Below, piece by piece: positions 43,581-53,689 of a stretch of 64,000 nucleotides of DNA (its first letter is position 1; every line of letters starts with the position of its first letter). The position numbers were made by a program, and so were the translations under genes. The notes under the pieces were generated by a model. It saw only the letters and a list, made by a program, of their open reading frames with translations. It was not told the DNA's origin and ran no database searches. This stretch comes from Candidatus Zixiibacteriota bacterium (lineage in GTDB: Bacteria > Zixibacteria > MSB-5A5 > GN15 > FEB-12): the NCBI GenBank assembly GCA_040753875.1, contig JBFMDV010000005.1:431142-495141 (forward strand), read 5' to 3'.

Positions 43581-45842
43581 ATGGATACTGAACTGATCAC
43601 AACCTTGGTGTCGCTTCTGGCCGGCGGACTTCTGCTCTACCTGGCCATCACCATCACCCGCGACAATTTCGAGAACCGGCTCAACCGGGTGACCGGCTCG
43701 ATGTTGTTTTTCGCGGGGCTGGCGCCGTTGTTTCTGGCGCTCGGTTCAATCGTTCAGCAGCCGGAGGCAGGCGTCACGACTTTGCCCGATTCGCCGCTTT
43801 ATCAACTGCACACGATCTGGGAGCTGTTCTTCCCCACCCTTCTGCTATTTGCCATGCTGTTTCCGGTGGACAGGCTGCGGGAGTTCAAGCAAAGCCGCCT
43901 TCGGACACTCGTCTTCGTGCCGCAGATCATGCACCTGATCATCATGCTGTTTTTCGGCAACATCAACCGCATGCTGGCGATGGTGGAACTGGATCCGAGC
44001 CGCGAGGGGTTCACGACCATCGTCCTCAAGCCGTTCTCGTATTTGTTCACCGGCGTTCTGCTGCTGATCGGGTTTATCCGCTCGTACGAGCAAGTGATTT
44101 TTGATGTCGTCAATCTTCTGTATGTGGGGATAGCGGTATACTTTCTGGAGACCGGCAGCCGATATCTGCGAGAGCCTCGCCTGCTTAATCAGACCAGAAC
44201 GGTCCTCTGGGGGACACGCCTAGCTCTTGGCCTGTATTCGGCTGCGGTGGTGATGGTGCACCTGTTTTCTAAGGAGATTGCGCCACAATATATCGCCGCG
44301 ACGCAGCTGGGTTCGGTGGTGGCGGGGGTGGCGATATTCGGCTATGCAATTATCAGGCATCAGTTCCTCGATGTCCAGTTGGTGTTCCGCCAGTCGTTCA
44401 TCTACACGATCGCCATGGCCATCCTGGTGGGTGGGTATGTGGTGATGGGAATGCAGGCGAAGGAGATGTTGACGCCGTTGTTCGGCGCTCGGGCCGAACT
44501 GGTCAGCTACGTATTCCTGATCTTCGTCCTCTTGCTGTTTCAGCCGATCTCGAGCTGGCTCGACAATTTGATCAGGTCGATGTTCATTCGCACGCGCACC
44601 GACTACCGCGCGATCATCGAGCGATTCTCGCGGCAGGTGATCTCCGTGTTCGATCCGCACCAGTTGCGACAAACGATCGAGGAAACGCTCAAAACGGCGC
44701 TGCTGGTAGAGAACGTATATTTCGTTCTCTACGACGACAGCGTGGGCGAATATACGCTTCTGCCGGACGAACTTTCGTCACATCGGGTCATAATCGACCG
44801 TGATGACCTGATGCTCCGCGGCATCAACCTGCTCGATGCCCCCACCCATTACAGCCTGCTGAACGAATACGAGGAGAGTTCGAAACTGGCCGAGCTGCTT
44901 AAGGAGCGGAAGGTAAAGTTGATCCTGACGATGAAGGACGCGCAACACTTGCTGGGATTCCTCGCTGTAACACAGAAGGCGGCCGGCTATCGCTATTCCG
45001 CGGAAGACTTCAACCTGCTGGGGGTGCTTTCAAATCAAATGGTCACCGCCCTGACCAACGCCCGGCTCTATGTGGAATCCCTCGAGCGGCTGCGATTGCA
45101 GGAAGAAGTCAACATGGCGCGGCAGATCCAGCTCGATCTGCTGCCGTCAAGCCCGCCGGACCTCCCCTGTTCCGTCATCTGTGCCAGCTCAATTCCCTCG
45201 CGCACGGTCGGAGGAGACTTCTATGATTTCGTGCCGACGCGCGACGGCAAGCGGATGGGGATTGTCATCGCCGACGCTTCCGGTAAAGGGATGCCTGCGG
45301 CGCTCATGATGGCCCAGATACAAGCAATGATACGGAGCGAAGTCTCCAACGGCACGCCGATCCCGACAATGATGAGCAATATGAACCAGCAGGTGACACA
45401 CTCGACTTCGGCAGAGAAATATGTGACGTTGTTCTACGGCGAACTGGATAAGGAGACCGGGACGTTTGAATTCGCCAACGCCGGTCATAACTACCCGGTC
45501 CTGGTGCGGGAGAATGGCCAGATCGAACTGCTCGAAGCGGGCGGCCCGATCATTGGGGCGTTCAGTTTCGTTTCGTATACGAGCGCCTCGGTTCAGTTGC
45601 GCCCGAAAGACCTGCTCTTTTTCTTTACCGACGGACTATCCGAGGCGATGGATGCGCAAGGAACCGAATACGGCGAGGAGCGGATTCGCAAGTTTGTCTC
45701 CGAGCGACGCAACGAGGCGCCGAACGCGATCATGCAGATGATACTCGACGATGTGCGGACTCATGACCCAAGCCAGCCGCCACAGGATGACACGACCATC
45801 ATCGCCCTCAAGATGCATGACCATCCCGGAGTCTTGCGATGA
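43581..45842 (+). CDS. Membrane PP2C phosphatase of SpoIIE/RsbU type with GAF domain
   Basis: 753 residues. Eight or more hydrophobic helices (about 1-340) form a membrane sensor, then a GAF-like domain (about 360-500), a coiled linker (LQEEVNMARQIQLDLLPS), and a PP2C-type SpoIIE phosphatase with GGDFYDFV, IADASGKGMPAALMMA and DDTTIIALKMHD. It dephosphorylates the STAS antagonist and so senses an input at the membrane. Stop overlaps the NUDIX gene by four bases. Confidence 0.9.
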   Translation: MDTELITTLVSLLAGGLLLYLAITITRDNFENRLNRVTGSMLFFAGLAPLFLALGSIVQQPEAGVTTLPDSPLYQLHTIWELFFPTLLLFAMLFPVDRLREFKQSRLRTLVFVPQIMHLIIMLFFGNINRMLAMVELDPSREGFTTIVLKPFSYLFTGVLLLIGFIRSYEQVIFDVVNLLYVGIAVYFLETGSRYLREPRLLNQTRTVLWGTRLALGLYSAAVVMVHLFSKEIAPQYIAATQLGSVVAGVAIFGYAIIRHQFLDVQLVFRQSFIYTIAMAILVGGYVVMGMQAKEMLTPLFGARAELVSYVFLIFVLLLFQPISSWLDNLIRSMFIRTRTDYRAIIERFSRQVISVFDPHQLRQTIEETLKTALLVENVYFVLYDDSVGEYTLLPDELSSHRVIIDRDDLMLRGINLLDAPTHYSLLNEYEESSKLAELLKERKVKLILTMKDAQHLLGFLAVTQKAAGYRYSAEDFNLLGVLSNQMVTALTNARLYVESLERLRLQEEVNMARQIQLDLLPSSPPDLPCSVICASSIPSRTVGGDFYDFVPTRDGKRMGIVIADASGKGMPAALMMAQIQAMIRSEVSNGTPIPTMMSNMNQQVTHSTSAEKYVTLFYGELDKETGTFEFANAGHNYPVLVRENGQIELLEAGGPIIGAFSFVSYTSASVQLRPKDLLFFFTDGLSEAMDAQGTEYGEERIRKFVSERRNEAPNAIMQMILDDVRTHDPSQPPQDDTTIIALKMHDHPGVLR

Positions 45843-46411
45843 ACCAGAAGCACGACCGGTTCGATTCCGAGAAACTGTTCGAACGGAAGAAGCACAATTG
45901 CGGCTTTCGATATTGCCCGCTCTGTAGCGGTACACTCGTCGAGGCGGTTATCGACGGCCATCATCGACTGAAATGCTCAAGTGACACCTGCGACTACGTG
46001 TTTTACCAAAATCCGGTACCGGCAGCCGGAGCGATCATCGTCAAAGATGATAGCATACTTCTGGTCAAGCGGGCGCACCCGCCGCGTATCGGCTGGTGGT
46101 GTATACCGGCCGGCTTCATGGAGTGGGACGAACACCCAACCCAGACTGCCGTACGGGAACTTGATGAAGAGACGGGACTGAAAGTCCGTTTGACCAGTTT
46201 CTTTGAGGTCTACAGCGGCAGCGACGACCCGCGTGCCAACGCCCTGTTGATTCTCTATCTGGCCGAAGTTGTCGGCGGCGAGATGCATGCCTCGGATGAT
46301 GCACTGGAGGTCCGGTATTTTCCATTTGATGCGATACCATCAGACATTGCGTTCCAGGCGCATCGTCAGGCCCTGGCAGACTATGATGCACGGTTCCGGC
46401 GGAAGTTGTGA
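45839..46411 (+). CDS. NUDIX hydrolase with N-terminal zinc ribbon
   Basis: 190 residues. A zinc ribbon (CPLC...CSSDTC) at about 23-50, then a canonical Nudix box (G-x5-E-x7-REL-x-EE-x-G-L) beginning GFMEWDEHPTQTAVREL. Zinc-ribbon NUDIX proteins include NAD+ diphosphatases (NudC) and ADP-ribose hydrolases. No NudC SQPWPFPxS motif is seen, so ADP-ribose or nucleotide-sugar hydrolysis is more likely. It overlaps the phosphatase gene by ATGA. Confidence 0.88.
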   Translation: MNQKHDRFDSEKLFERKKHNCGFRYCPLCSGTLVEAVIDGHHRLKCSSDTCDYVFYQNPVPAAGAIIVKDDSILLVKRAHPPRIGWWCIPAGFMEWDEHPTQTAVRELDEETGLKVRLTSFFEVYSGSDDPRANALLILYLAEVVGGEMHASDDALEVRYFPFDAIPSDIAFQAHRQALADYDARFRRKL

Positions 46412-46423
46412 GGGCATAGCGTT

Positions 46424-47866
46424 ATGGCAGCCAGTTTTCGCGGTCGGCTCTTCCGGCTATTCCTGATGTTCGCGTTGATACCCTCGGTCATACTGGCAAC
46501 AGTTGGCGCGTATCTGATATTCTCTTCGCAGCGACCGGTCAGGCCATTGACCGACACCACTTCCTCTGACCTGGTTGCGTATTACAACCAACTCTTGTTC
46601 GAGCGGATCGAGCGCCAGTTGGACTTGTACGCGGCCACAGGCGGTGCCAGCTCGTTCGCGGTTGACTTCCTGTTTGTCGCCGAAGGGGACAGCGCCGAGC
46701 GGATCATAGGAACACAAGAACAACTGTCCCGAGAGAGCATTGATGAGATAGCCCGTGCCTCTCGCGACCGTGAGCGCGGTTTTGTCCTGACCGGCGGCCG
46801 GTTATTTCAATTCGCCAAACGGGCAATGCCGGAGAATCGCACCGTGTATGGCGTGCTCATCCACGACCCACGTCTGGCCGGGCTGTTGCAGTCAGCCGGG
46901 GTCGATGCCGCCAGCCGGTCATTGGAACGAGAGTTGCACACACCATATCTATATTTTCTGGCCGCCTTGGTGGCACTCTTGCTCATCGCAACTCTCGTGA
47001 TCGCCTTCCTGCTTTCGGCGCGGCTGTCGCGGTCCGTGGCGCAGCCGCTTTCCGAGTTGAGCGAGGCCTCGATGAGGATCGCGGGCGGCGACTTCAAACA
47101 GTCAGTGCCGCTCGGGGGAACCGCCGAGATGCGTACGTTGATAGGCAATTTCAACACCATGGCGACAAAACTCGACCAGACAACCGCTATGCTCTCGCAG
47201 ACGCAGCGAGTCGCCGCATGGCGACAGGTGGCACGGCGGTTCGCTCACGAACTGAAAAATCCGTTGCAGCCGATTCTGGTCTCTCTATACCGAATCGAGA
47301 AGCAGCTCATGGACACCGAGGCGTACGACAAGATCTATGAGCCACTCAAGGCGGCTGCCGATGAAGTGAAACATCTGACACTGCTGGCTGACCGATTCTC
47401 ACAATTGGCCAAGCTACCGGAACCATCGATGCAGCAGGTCGACCTGAATGACCTGGCACATTCTGTAATCGAATTGTACCGGGAGAAGCTGGCTGCCTAT
47501 CGTTTCACCGTATCGCTTCCGGACAGGCCGATCGTCATCGATACCGATGAAGGGTACGTTCGGGAGGCGCTCCACAATCTGTTTCAGAATGCGCTCGACG
47601 CCACGGATGAAGGAGGCCGAATTCATCTGGAGATCGCCGGAAGCGGCGATCACGTTCGGCTATCGGTGGCTGATAGCGGCATCGGGATGGACGATACAAC
47701 GCTGGCGTCGGCACGTCTCCCCTATTTCACCACCAAGGACCATGGTAGCGGCCTCGGTCTGGCGATAGTCGAACGGGCGGTAACGGAACTGTCAGGTCAG
47801 ATGGCGATTGAATCTGCCAGAGGACAGGGCACCCGCGTCACACTGACCATTCCGGTAAGGCGCTGA
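46424..47866 (+). CDS. Sensor histidine kinase, NtrY-like
   Basis: 480 residues. Two membrane helices (about 8-28 and 180-200) flank a periplasmic sensor region. A HAMP segment (SRSVAQPLSELSEASMRIAG) precedes the dimerisation/phosphotransfer motif RRFAHELKNPLQPI with the phospho-His. The HATPase has the N-box LFQNALDATDEGG, G1 VADSGIGMDD, and G2 GSGLGLAIVERAV. Partner is the sigma-54 activator directly downstream (2-base gap). Signal unknown; the layout resembles NtrYX. Confidence 0.9.
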   Translation: MAASFRGRLFRLFLMFALIPSVILATVGAYLIFSSQRPVRPLTDTTSSDLVAYYNQLLFERIERQLDLYAATGGASSFAVDFLFVAEGDSAERIIGTQEQLSRESIDEIARASRDRERGFVLTGGRLFQFAKRAMPENRTVYGVLIHDPRLAGLLQSAGVDAASRSLERELHTPYLYFLAALVALLLIATLVIAFLLSARLSRSVAQPLSELSEASMRIAGGDFKQSVPLGGTAEMRTLIGNFNTMATKLDQTTAMLSQTQRVAAWRQVARRFAHELKNPLQPILVSLYRIEKQLMDTEAYDKIYEPLKAAADEVKHLTLLADRFSQLAKLPEPSMQQVDLNDLAHSVIELYREKLAAYRFTVSLPDRPIVIDTDEGYVREALHNLFQNALDATDEGGRIHLEIAGSGDHVRLSVADSGIGMDDTTLASARLPYFTTKDHGSGLGLAIVERAVTELSGQMAIESARGQGTRVTLTIPVRR

Positions 47867-47868
47867 GC

Positions 47869-49212
47869 ATGCCCTCGCGGATTCTCATCATTGACGACGA
47901 GCCGACAATCACCAGGGCTTTCTCTGCGTTGCTGCAAGATCATGGATATGAGACAGCCGCAGCCGGCTCGGTGGGCGAAGCGCTCGTTCTCGTTCGCCGT
48001 CGCCGTTTCGATCTGACGCTCCTCGATCTGCAATTGCCTGATCAGTCCGGGGTTGAATTCCTTCGCCGAACGCGCGAATTGACCCCATCGATGGTGACGG
48101 TGGTGGTCTCCGGTCAAGCTGACATACCCAAGGCCGTGGAAACAATCAAACTGGGCGCAGTAGATTTCCTCGAAAAACCGGTCTCGCCCGAACGATTGAT
48201 CGCAACGGTTCGGACCGCACTGATGTTATCTGCGGCCAATCGCCAGCGCGAACAACTGGTGACTGACCTTGACGCACACAATCAGATTGTGGGAAGATCG
48301 TCGGCCATCCGTAAACTCCTTGAGGTGATCATGCAGGTTGCCCCTGCCGACACCGCGGTGCTCATCACAGGGGAGAACGGCACAGGGAAAGAACTGGTCG
48401 CATCACGACTGTATCTTGAGGGCAGCCGCCGGGACAAGCCGTTCATCAAGGTCAATTGTCCCGGCATTCCGGAGACGTTGTTCGAATCGGAGCTATTCGG
48501 CCACCTCAAAGGGGCGTTTACCGGTGCGGTGCGAGACTACCCCGGAAAATTCGTGCAGGCCGATGGCGGTACGTTGTTTTTGGATGAGATCGGCGACCTG
48601 CCGATGGCATCGCAGGCCAAGCTTCTCCGCGTACTGGAGACGGGCGAGGTGGAAACCTTGGGCGCCACGCAGACACGCGTGGTTGATGTCCGGGTTATCT
48701 GTGCCACGAATCGACCGCTTGAGAAGTTGATCGCAGAGGGCGCGTTCCGCCAGGACCTGTACTACCGAATATCCGTATTTTGTATCCCGGTCCCTTCGCT
48801 CGCGGAACGGCGTGACGACATTCCGCTCCTCATCGGCGGATTCCTGGCGCGATTCGATCCGGCGGGCAGTACCCGCCTTGCCCCCGAAGCGGTTGCGTAT
48901 CTGACGACACTCGCTCTGCCCGGCAATGTGCGTCAACTCAAGAACATCATCGAGCGACTCTGCATACTCTGTCGCGGGCGGATGGTGTCCATCGACGATG
49001 TCGTTGCCCAGAGTGGGACACGGGCAACAACCCCCGTCCGCACACCTGAGGAAAGTTCGCTCGGAGATCGGATGGCTCTCTTCGAGCGGAACATGATCCA
49101 GGCAACACTGGAGTCTGTCGGCGGCAATATCTCGGAGGCGGCTCGTCTCTTGAAAGTTGATCGGGCGCAACTATCCCGCAAGGTCAGCGAATTTGGGCTC
49201 AAGGAAGCTTGA
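47869..49212 (+). CDS. Sigma-54-dependent response regulator (NtrC/NtrX type)
   Basis: 447 residues. Receiver domain with phospho-Asp in FDLTLLDLQLPDQSG. AAA+ domain with Walker A GENGTGKELVASRL, the sigma-54 contact loop GAFTGA, and Walker B GGTLFLDEIGDLP. A C-terminal Fis-type helix-turn-helix is GGNISEAARLLKVDRAQLSR. It activates sigma-54 promoters when phosphorylated by the upstream kinase. Target promoters are not identified with confidence. Confidence 0.93.
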   Translation: MPSRILIIDDEPTITRAFSALLQDHGYETAAAGSVGEALVLVRRRRFDLTLLDLQLPDQSGVEFLRRTRELTPSMVTVVVSGQADIPKAVETIKLGAVDFLEKPVSPERLIATVRTALMLSAANRQREQLVTDLDAHNQIVGRSSAIRKLLEVIMQVAPADTAVLITGENGTGKELVASRLYLEGSRRDKPFIKVNCPGIPETLFESELFGHLKGAFTGAVRDYPGKFVQADGGTLFLDEIGDLPMASQAKLLRVLETGEVETLGATQTRVVDVRVICATNRPLEKLIAEGAFRQDLYYRISVFCIPVPSLAERRDDIPLLIGGFLARFDPAGSTRLAPEAVAYLTTLALPGNVRQLKNIIERLCILCRGRMVSIDDVVAQSGTRATTPVRTPEESSLGDRMALFERNMIQATLESVGGNISEAARLLKVDRAQLSRKVSEFGLKEA

Positions 49213-49342
49213 TGAGTTTCTGTGCGAAGGTGTGTCGACTTGACACGCCCGTTCTTCCGACCATACCCTAACTCCTTATCCACACACAGCTTGACTTGCC
49301 GGCATAAAACTTGTTCTATCCTTGGCGAAAAACGGAGGATGT

Positions 49343-51100
49343 ATGCGACGCATTTGGAGCCGACCCATTCTAATATCGTTCATGTGCTGTTTAGCGGTAG
49401 CAGTCGAGGCGGTCGAACCGCAGTACAAAGAGTATACGGCACCGGTTACGCGTGTTGTCTATTTTGAGATCTCGTTCGATGAGCGCTTTATCACTATCGG
49501 CGTCCCGCATGATACAACTTTCGCTTCCCTCTCTTTCGCTCGGCAGAATTTGAGGCTGTTTCAGGATAGTGTCGTTCTGTCAGCAGTTGCAACCGGTGAC
49601 TATGCCACCTTTCGCCGCGAAGGCTTACTGGTCGGGGATTCGCTCTATCGGTACGACCGCATCTCGGATATGGACATTCGCTTCGAGAGCGGCGAGACAT
49701 TCATTACGTGCTATACGCGCAAGACGACAGACTCCGGCGCTGTGGCTCGCCGCGGCAACCGCATAAGTTTCGATGATCGCGTACGGGTTGCGGAAGGAGC
49801 ATTTGTCCGCGGCATGATCTTCACCGTGAAAGGAAGCGTGACTGTCGATGGCGAAGTGAATCGCGCTATCGTGTCCCTGTTTGGCGATATCGACATTGGA
49901 CCTACCGCAACCGTTCGGGGGGACCTGGCCTCGATAACGGGCGTCATCGATGCCTCCCGTGATGCGGCCGTCTACGGCGATGTCTATTCCGGAGCCAAAA
50001 AAGGCGCACCACGCAAGCACCGGTTTGTCCGGCGGGAAAAAGGGGTCGAACTGATCGGGACGTTTCGGTACGACCGGGTGGACGGCGCGGCGCCGTATGT
50101 CGGCCTCAAGTTCACGGACCAGGATTCATTGCTGCCGTCGGTGTGGGGAGAAATAGGACACGGGTTCGCCTCCAAGCGGTGGCGCTACGAAGCCGGCATG
50201 GAACAGATTGTCTGGAGGAAGATCCCGATCGCCGTGGGTGGGTCTTACCATCGACGGTTGGCATCCGGCGATGACTGGATTATCCGCAATACGGAGAATC
50301 TGGCATTCACGCTTTTGGCCAAAGAAGACTTCAAGGACTACTATGAAGCTGAGGGTGGGACCGTGTATGTCAAAGCCAGGCCTGTTCCGAAGCTCGAATT
50401 CGAAACTCGCTACCGGAATGAGGATCTGCGCTGGTTGAAAGCGCACCGCAATCTCTGGTCCCTTTTCGGCGGCGACAAGCAGTTCCGGGATAATTTCAGC
50501 ACGGTTTCGGAGCCGTTCCACACCCAGGGAATTGCCGATATCGACTCCGCCACACGGGCGGTCCTTAGTTTCAAGGTCGATTATGACACCAGGAGTGCTG
50601 AGGACCTGTTCAAGCACTCGGCGTGGGCGCTGACCGGAGAACTGGACTGGTCCACAAAGGATCTGAACTCCAGTTTCGACTACCGCCGATACACGCTCAG
50701 CTTCCGCCGCTACCAGAGGATCAATCGCTATACCATGTTACTGGGACGACTCATGTATGGCGGCAGTGACGGTTATCTTCCGATGTACGACCGGTTCTTC
50801 GTGGGGGGCTTGGGTACGATGGCGGGATACTACCATAAGGAATACATGGGGACGCGATTCTGGATTACGAATGCCGAGTACCGAGTTGGCTTCCCGCATT
50901 CCGATCTGGCTTTTTCGATCTTGTGGGACATGGCCCAGATTGCCAATGAGCAGAAGCTGAACGGCGATGTGGAAGTGAAGCACTCGCTGGGCGCGGCAAT
51001 GTACATCGGCGACGAATTCAAGTTGAGCCTCGCCAAGCGATTGGATCGCTCGTATCGCGATAATCCGAAGTTTTACGTGCGCCTCGATCATGTATTCTGA
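49343..51100 (+). CDS. Outer-membrane protein: bactofilin-like N-terminal segment with Omp85/surface-antigen barrel
   Basis: 585 residues from the ATG at 49343 with GGAGG upstream. Signal peptide, then a repetitive beta-helix-like stretch (about 130-215, VDGEVNRAIVSLFGDIDIG and PTATVRGDLASITGVIDAS) that resembles polymer-forming bactofilin-like domains. The C-terminal half is a BamA/TamA-like surface-antigen barrel: FFVGGLGTMAGYYHKEYMG, TNAEYRVGFPHSDLAFSIL, and the terminal FYVRLDHVF ending in an aromatic, as in outer-membrane barrels. The combination in one chain is unusual. Function unknown; possibly an envelope biogenesis or adhesion factor. Confidence 0.75.
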   Translation: MRRIWSRPILISFMCCLAVAVEAVEPQYKEYTAPVTRVVYFEISFDERFITIGVPHDTTFASLSFARQNLRLFQDSVVLSAVATGDYATFRREGLLVGDSLYRYDRISDMDIRFESGETFITCYTRKTTDSGAVARRGNRISFDDRVRVAEGAFVRGMIFTVKGSVTVDGEVNRAIVSLFGDIDIGPTATVRGDLASITGVIDASRDAAVYGDVYSGAKKGAPRKHRFVRREKGVELIGTFRYDRVDGAAPYVGLKFTDQDSLLPSVWGEIGHGFASKRWRYEAGMEQIVWRKIPIAVGGSYHRRLASGDDWIIRNTENLAFTLLAKEDFKDYYEAEGGTVYVKARPVPKLEFETRYRNEDLRWLKAHRNLWSLFGGDKQFRDNFSTVSEPFHTQGIADIDSATRAVLSFKVDYDTRSAEDLFKHSAWALTGELDWSTKDLNSSFDYRRYTLSFRRYQRINRYTMLLGRLMYGGSDGYLPMYDRFFVGGLGTMAGYYHKEYMGTRFWITNAEYRVGFPHSDLAFSILWDMAQIANEQKLNGDVEVKHSLGAAMYIGDEFKLSLAKRLDRSYRDNPKFYVRLDHVF

Positions 51101-51128
51101 GGCGCCGTGCCGCCGAACGTGACAAGGG

Positions 51129-51761
51129 ATGATCTGGCGCGTAATTTCGCCTGTAGTGGCCCTGGTGCTGGTTGGGTTTCAGTCGATAGCTGCTGATGCC
51201 GAGCCGCCGGTGGGATATCAGTTGCTCGTTCGGCATGGCTGGGTTGTCGCCATGCCTGACCTAAGCCCGCTGCTGACGAGCGAAAACGTCAGTCGTCTCA
51301 AAGGGGGCATCGGCCTCGTCTTCGATTATCGACTTTCGCTGAAAACTCCACGCCGTCTCTTCGGTGCTCGAACCGTTGCCGAAGCATCATCCGCTCTGCA
51401 AATATCCTACCGACTGCTTACCGACGAGTTCTTAATTTGTCGCCCGACAAACCCAGCCGACAGCGGCCGAACATGTGGTGCTCTGGAGGCGCTGGCCGAT
51501 TACCTTGCCGACTCCCTTGTCGCACGGATGGCGAATATAGACTCTTTGAGTGAGAACAACGTGTATCGACTGGACCTCGACGTGACATCTATCTTGTTAA
51601 CTGACATAAGGTTAATAGCAGGGGGCGGGACCCGGGAAGAGGACCATGAGCCACTCGAGTATCTGTTTCGTCAGTTCCTGAGTCTGACAGGCTACGGCCA
51701 GGAAGAGTGGCACTTTCAGTCCCGCCAGTTCCACCTGTCCGATCTCGCCCGCGAACCCTAA
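51129..51761 (+). CDS. Exported hypothetical protein
   Basis: 210 residues with a signal peptide (ISPVVALVLVGFQSIAADA). The mature part has no recognised domain; visible features are a repeated Leu/Arg-rich pattern and a conserved-looking CRPTNPADSGRTC pair of cysteines. The gene is 28 bases after the barrel protein and could be its partner. The ribosome binding site is weak (AAGGG next to the ATG). Confidence 0.65.
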   Translation: MIWRVISPVVALVLVGFQSIAADAEPPVGYQLLVRHGWVVAMPDLSPLLTSENVSRLKGGIGLVFDYRLSLKTPRRLFGARTVAEASSALQISYRLLTDEFLICRPTNPADSGRTCGALEALADYLADSLVARMANIDSLSENNVYRLDLDVTSILLTDIRLIAGGGTREEDHEPLEYLFRQFLSLTGYGQEEWHFQSRQFHLSDLAREP

Positions 51762-51868
51762 GCAAATCCGCTACTTAGACACGTACTCCCACCTTCCGAC
51801 GGCTAAACTGCATTGCCGGTTGGTCGATATTATGAGTGAATCCGACAGCTCACAACAGTGCAGGTGCT

Positions 51869-53689
51869 ATGAATCGAACGGCGGAAGAAAAGACGATCAA
51901 AGTGACGGCGGGGGGCGCGTCGGCACAATCTCCTCGAGAAATGAACGAAAGCGCCAAGATGGCGCTGGATCTGTTCAACGATCTCGAGGCGACCCTCCAG
52001 CACGTGGCCGAAACCAATCCCCGTATCGCCGGCGCTACCGAAGAACACAACGGCGTGCGGACGTCGGATGTACAGGCACTCCTCGAGGTCTCGCTGGCGA
52101 TCAACTCGTCGCTGGTGCTCGATGACGTTCTTCAGGTCGTTATGCAGAAGGCGATCGAGCTGATGCAGGCCGAACGGGGCCTGATCATGCTTCTGGATGA
52201 ACAGGGCGAGCTCCAGGTCAAGTCCGCCTACAATCTCTGCCGTGAAGAGATCATGGAAGAGGACTTCCGCGTCTCCAACAGCATCACGTACCGGGTGGCC
52301 CAGTCCGGCAAATCGATCTACACGTCCGACGCCATGGCCGACGACCGCTACGCCCAGCAGCAATCGGTGGTCGAGTTGCATCTTCGCAGCATCATGTGCG
52401 TGCCGCTCAAGCTCAAGGAGAAGGTCATCGGTGTTTTCTACCTGGACAATTCCAACCAGGCGCGCATGTTCCTCAAGTCGGACCTGTACCTGTTCGAGCT
52501 GTACGCTCAGATGGCCTCCAACGCGCTACACAATGCCGAGATGTATGATTCACTCCTGAGTCTGAAACGGTACCATGAGTCGGTCGTGACCAACACGCCG
52601 ATCGGAATTGTCGTGCTCGACGGCTTGGGGCGTATCGCCACCATCAACCCGGTCGGTCTCGAGATCTTCGACCTCAACAAGAACGATGTCACCGTGCTCG
52701 GCTCCGAGCAGCCGTCCACCATTTTCATAGACAAGCTGCCGCAGCTCGAGCGCCCACGCTGGCAGAAAATGATCAATCAGGTGCTGGCCACCAAGCAGGA
52801 GCTTTCGGATCCGAGGTATTTCCACAACACCGGGTATGTGGAGAAAGTGCTCTCGATCAAGATCTCGCCGGTGGCGGAACTCCCCAGCGGCGCCAACGGT
52901 CTCACGATGGCCATCGAAGATGTTACCGAGAAAGTGCTGATGGAGAAGTACGTCATCCTCTCTGAGAAACTGGTGGCTCGGGGTGAGATGGCCGCCTCGG
53001 TAGCGCACGAGCTCAACAATTACCTGTCGATCATCTCGAACAACGCTGAGCTGATGCAGCTCAATATCGATCGGGAGAAGTACGACAAGGTCAAGTTTAA
53101 CAGCAAGTCGATCGTCGAGAATATCTTCAAGATCAAACGGTTCGTCGACAGCCTGATGGATTTCTCCAAACCGGAACCGGAGTACCTGCACTACGACATC
53201 AAGCATCTTATCGACGATTTGCTGTTCTCGCTGCGGATACAGCCGCGCTTCAAGCTTATCCACTTTACGGTCGATCTGGCTACTGATATCCCCACGATCG
53301 AGATCGATGTCGGCCAGGTGCAGCAGGTGCTCATGAATCTGTTGAACAACGCAGCCGACGCCATCGAGGAGCAGGCCCTGCAATATCAGAACGAAGGAAA
53401 GCCGTTTACGCGGCAGATCGGTATCACCGCGTTCTTCGACAAGAATCGCGACGAGCTCGCCCTTGAGATTTCGGACAACGGTACCGGCATGTCCGAGGAG
53501 ACGCTGGCGAAGATCTTCAATCTGCACTTCACCACCAAGAAGCACGGCCACGGCCTTGGTCTGCACAACTGCAAGAAGATCGTCGAGCAGCACAACGGAC
53601 AACTGACAGTCAGCTCCAAGCAAGGTGAGGGGACGATCTTTAAGATTTCCCTGAGGCGCCTGCAGCCGAAACGCCAACCCACGACCTAA
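51869..53689 (+). CDS. Cytosolic GAF-PAS sensor histidine kinase
   Basis: 606 residues from the ATG at 51869 (a GTG at 51836 also possible). GAF domain (about 55-225), PAS-like segment (about 240-360, NTPIGIVVLDGLGRIATINP), HisKA motif AASVAHELNNYLSIISNNA with phospho-His, and HATPase boxes LNNAADAIEEQ, DNGTGMSEE, KHGHGLGLHNCKK. No transmembrane helices, so it senses an internal signal. Its TAA is immediately followed by the ATG of the Ser/Thr kinase, implying co-translation and shared function. Confidence 0.9.
   Translation: MNRTAEEKTIKVTAGGASAQSPREMNESAKMALDLFNDLEATLQHVAETNPRIAGATEEHNGVRTSDVQALLEVSLAINSSLVLDDVLQVVMQKAIELMQAERGLIMLLDEQGELQVKSAYNLCREEIMEEDFRVSNSITYRVAQSGKSIYTSDAMADDRYAQQQSVVELHLRSIMCVPLKLKEKVIGVFYLDNSNQARMFLKSDLYLFELYAQMASNALHNAEMYDSLLSLKRYHESVVTNTPIGIVVLDGLGRIATINPVGLEIFDLNKNDVTVLGSEQPSTIFIDKLPQLERPRWQKMINQVLATKQELSDPRYFHNTGYVEKVLSIKISPVAELPSGANGLTMAIEDVTEKVLMEKYVILSEKLVARGEMAASVAHELNNYLSIISNNAELMQLNIDREKYDKVKFNSKSIVENIFKIKRFVDSLMDFSKPEPEYLHYDIKHLIDDLLFSLRIQPRFKLIHFTVDLATDIPTIEIDVGQVQQVLMNLLNNAADAIEEQALQYQNEGKPFTRQIGITAFFDKNRDELALEISDNGTGMSEETLAKIFNLHFTTKKHGHGLGLHNCKKIVEQHNGQLTVSSKQGEGTIFKISLRRLQPKRQPTT

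Noticed and set aside
52550-53677. 375-codon minus-strand frame opposite the GAF-PAS histidine kinase
   Set aside because: It mirrors the codon structure of the real kinase gene, has no family resemblance and no start signals.
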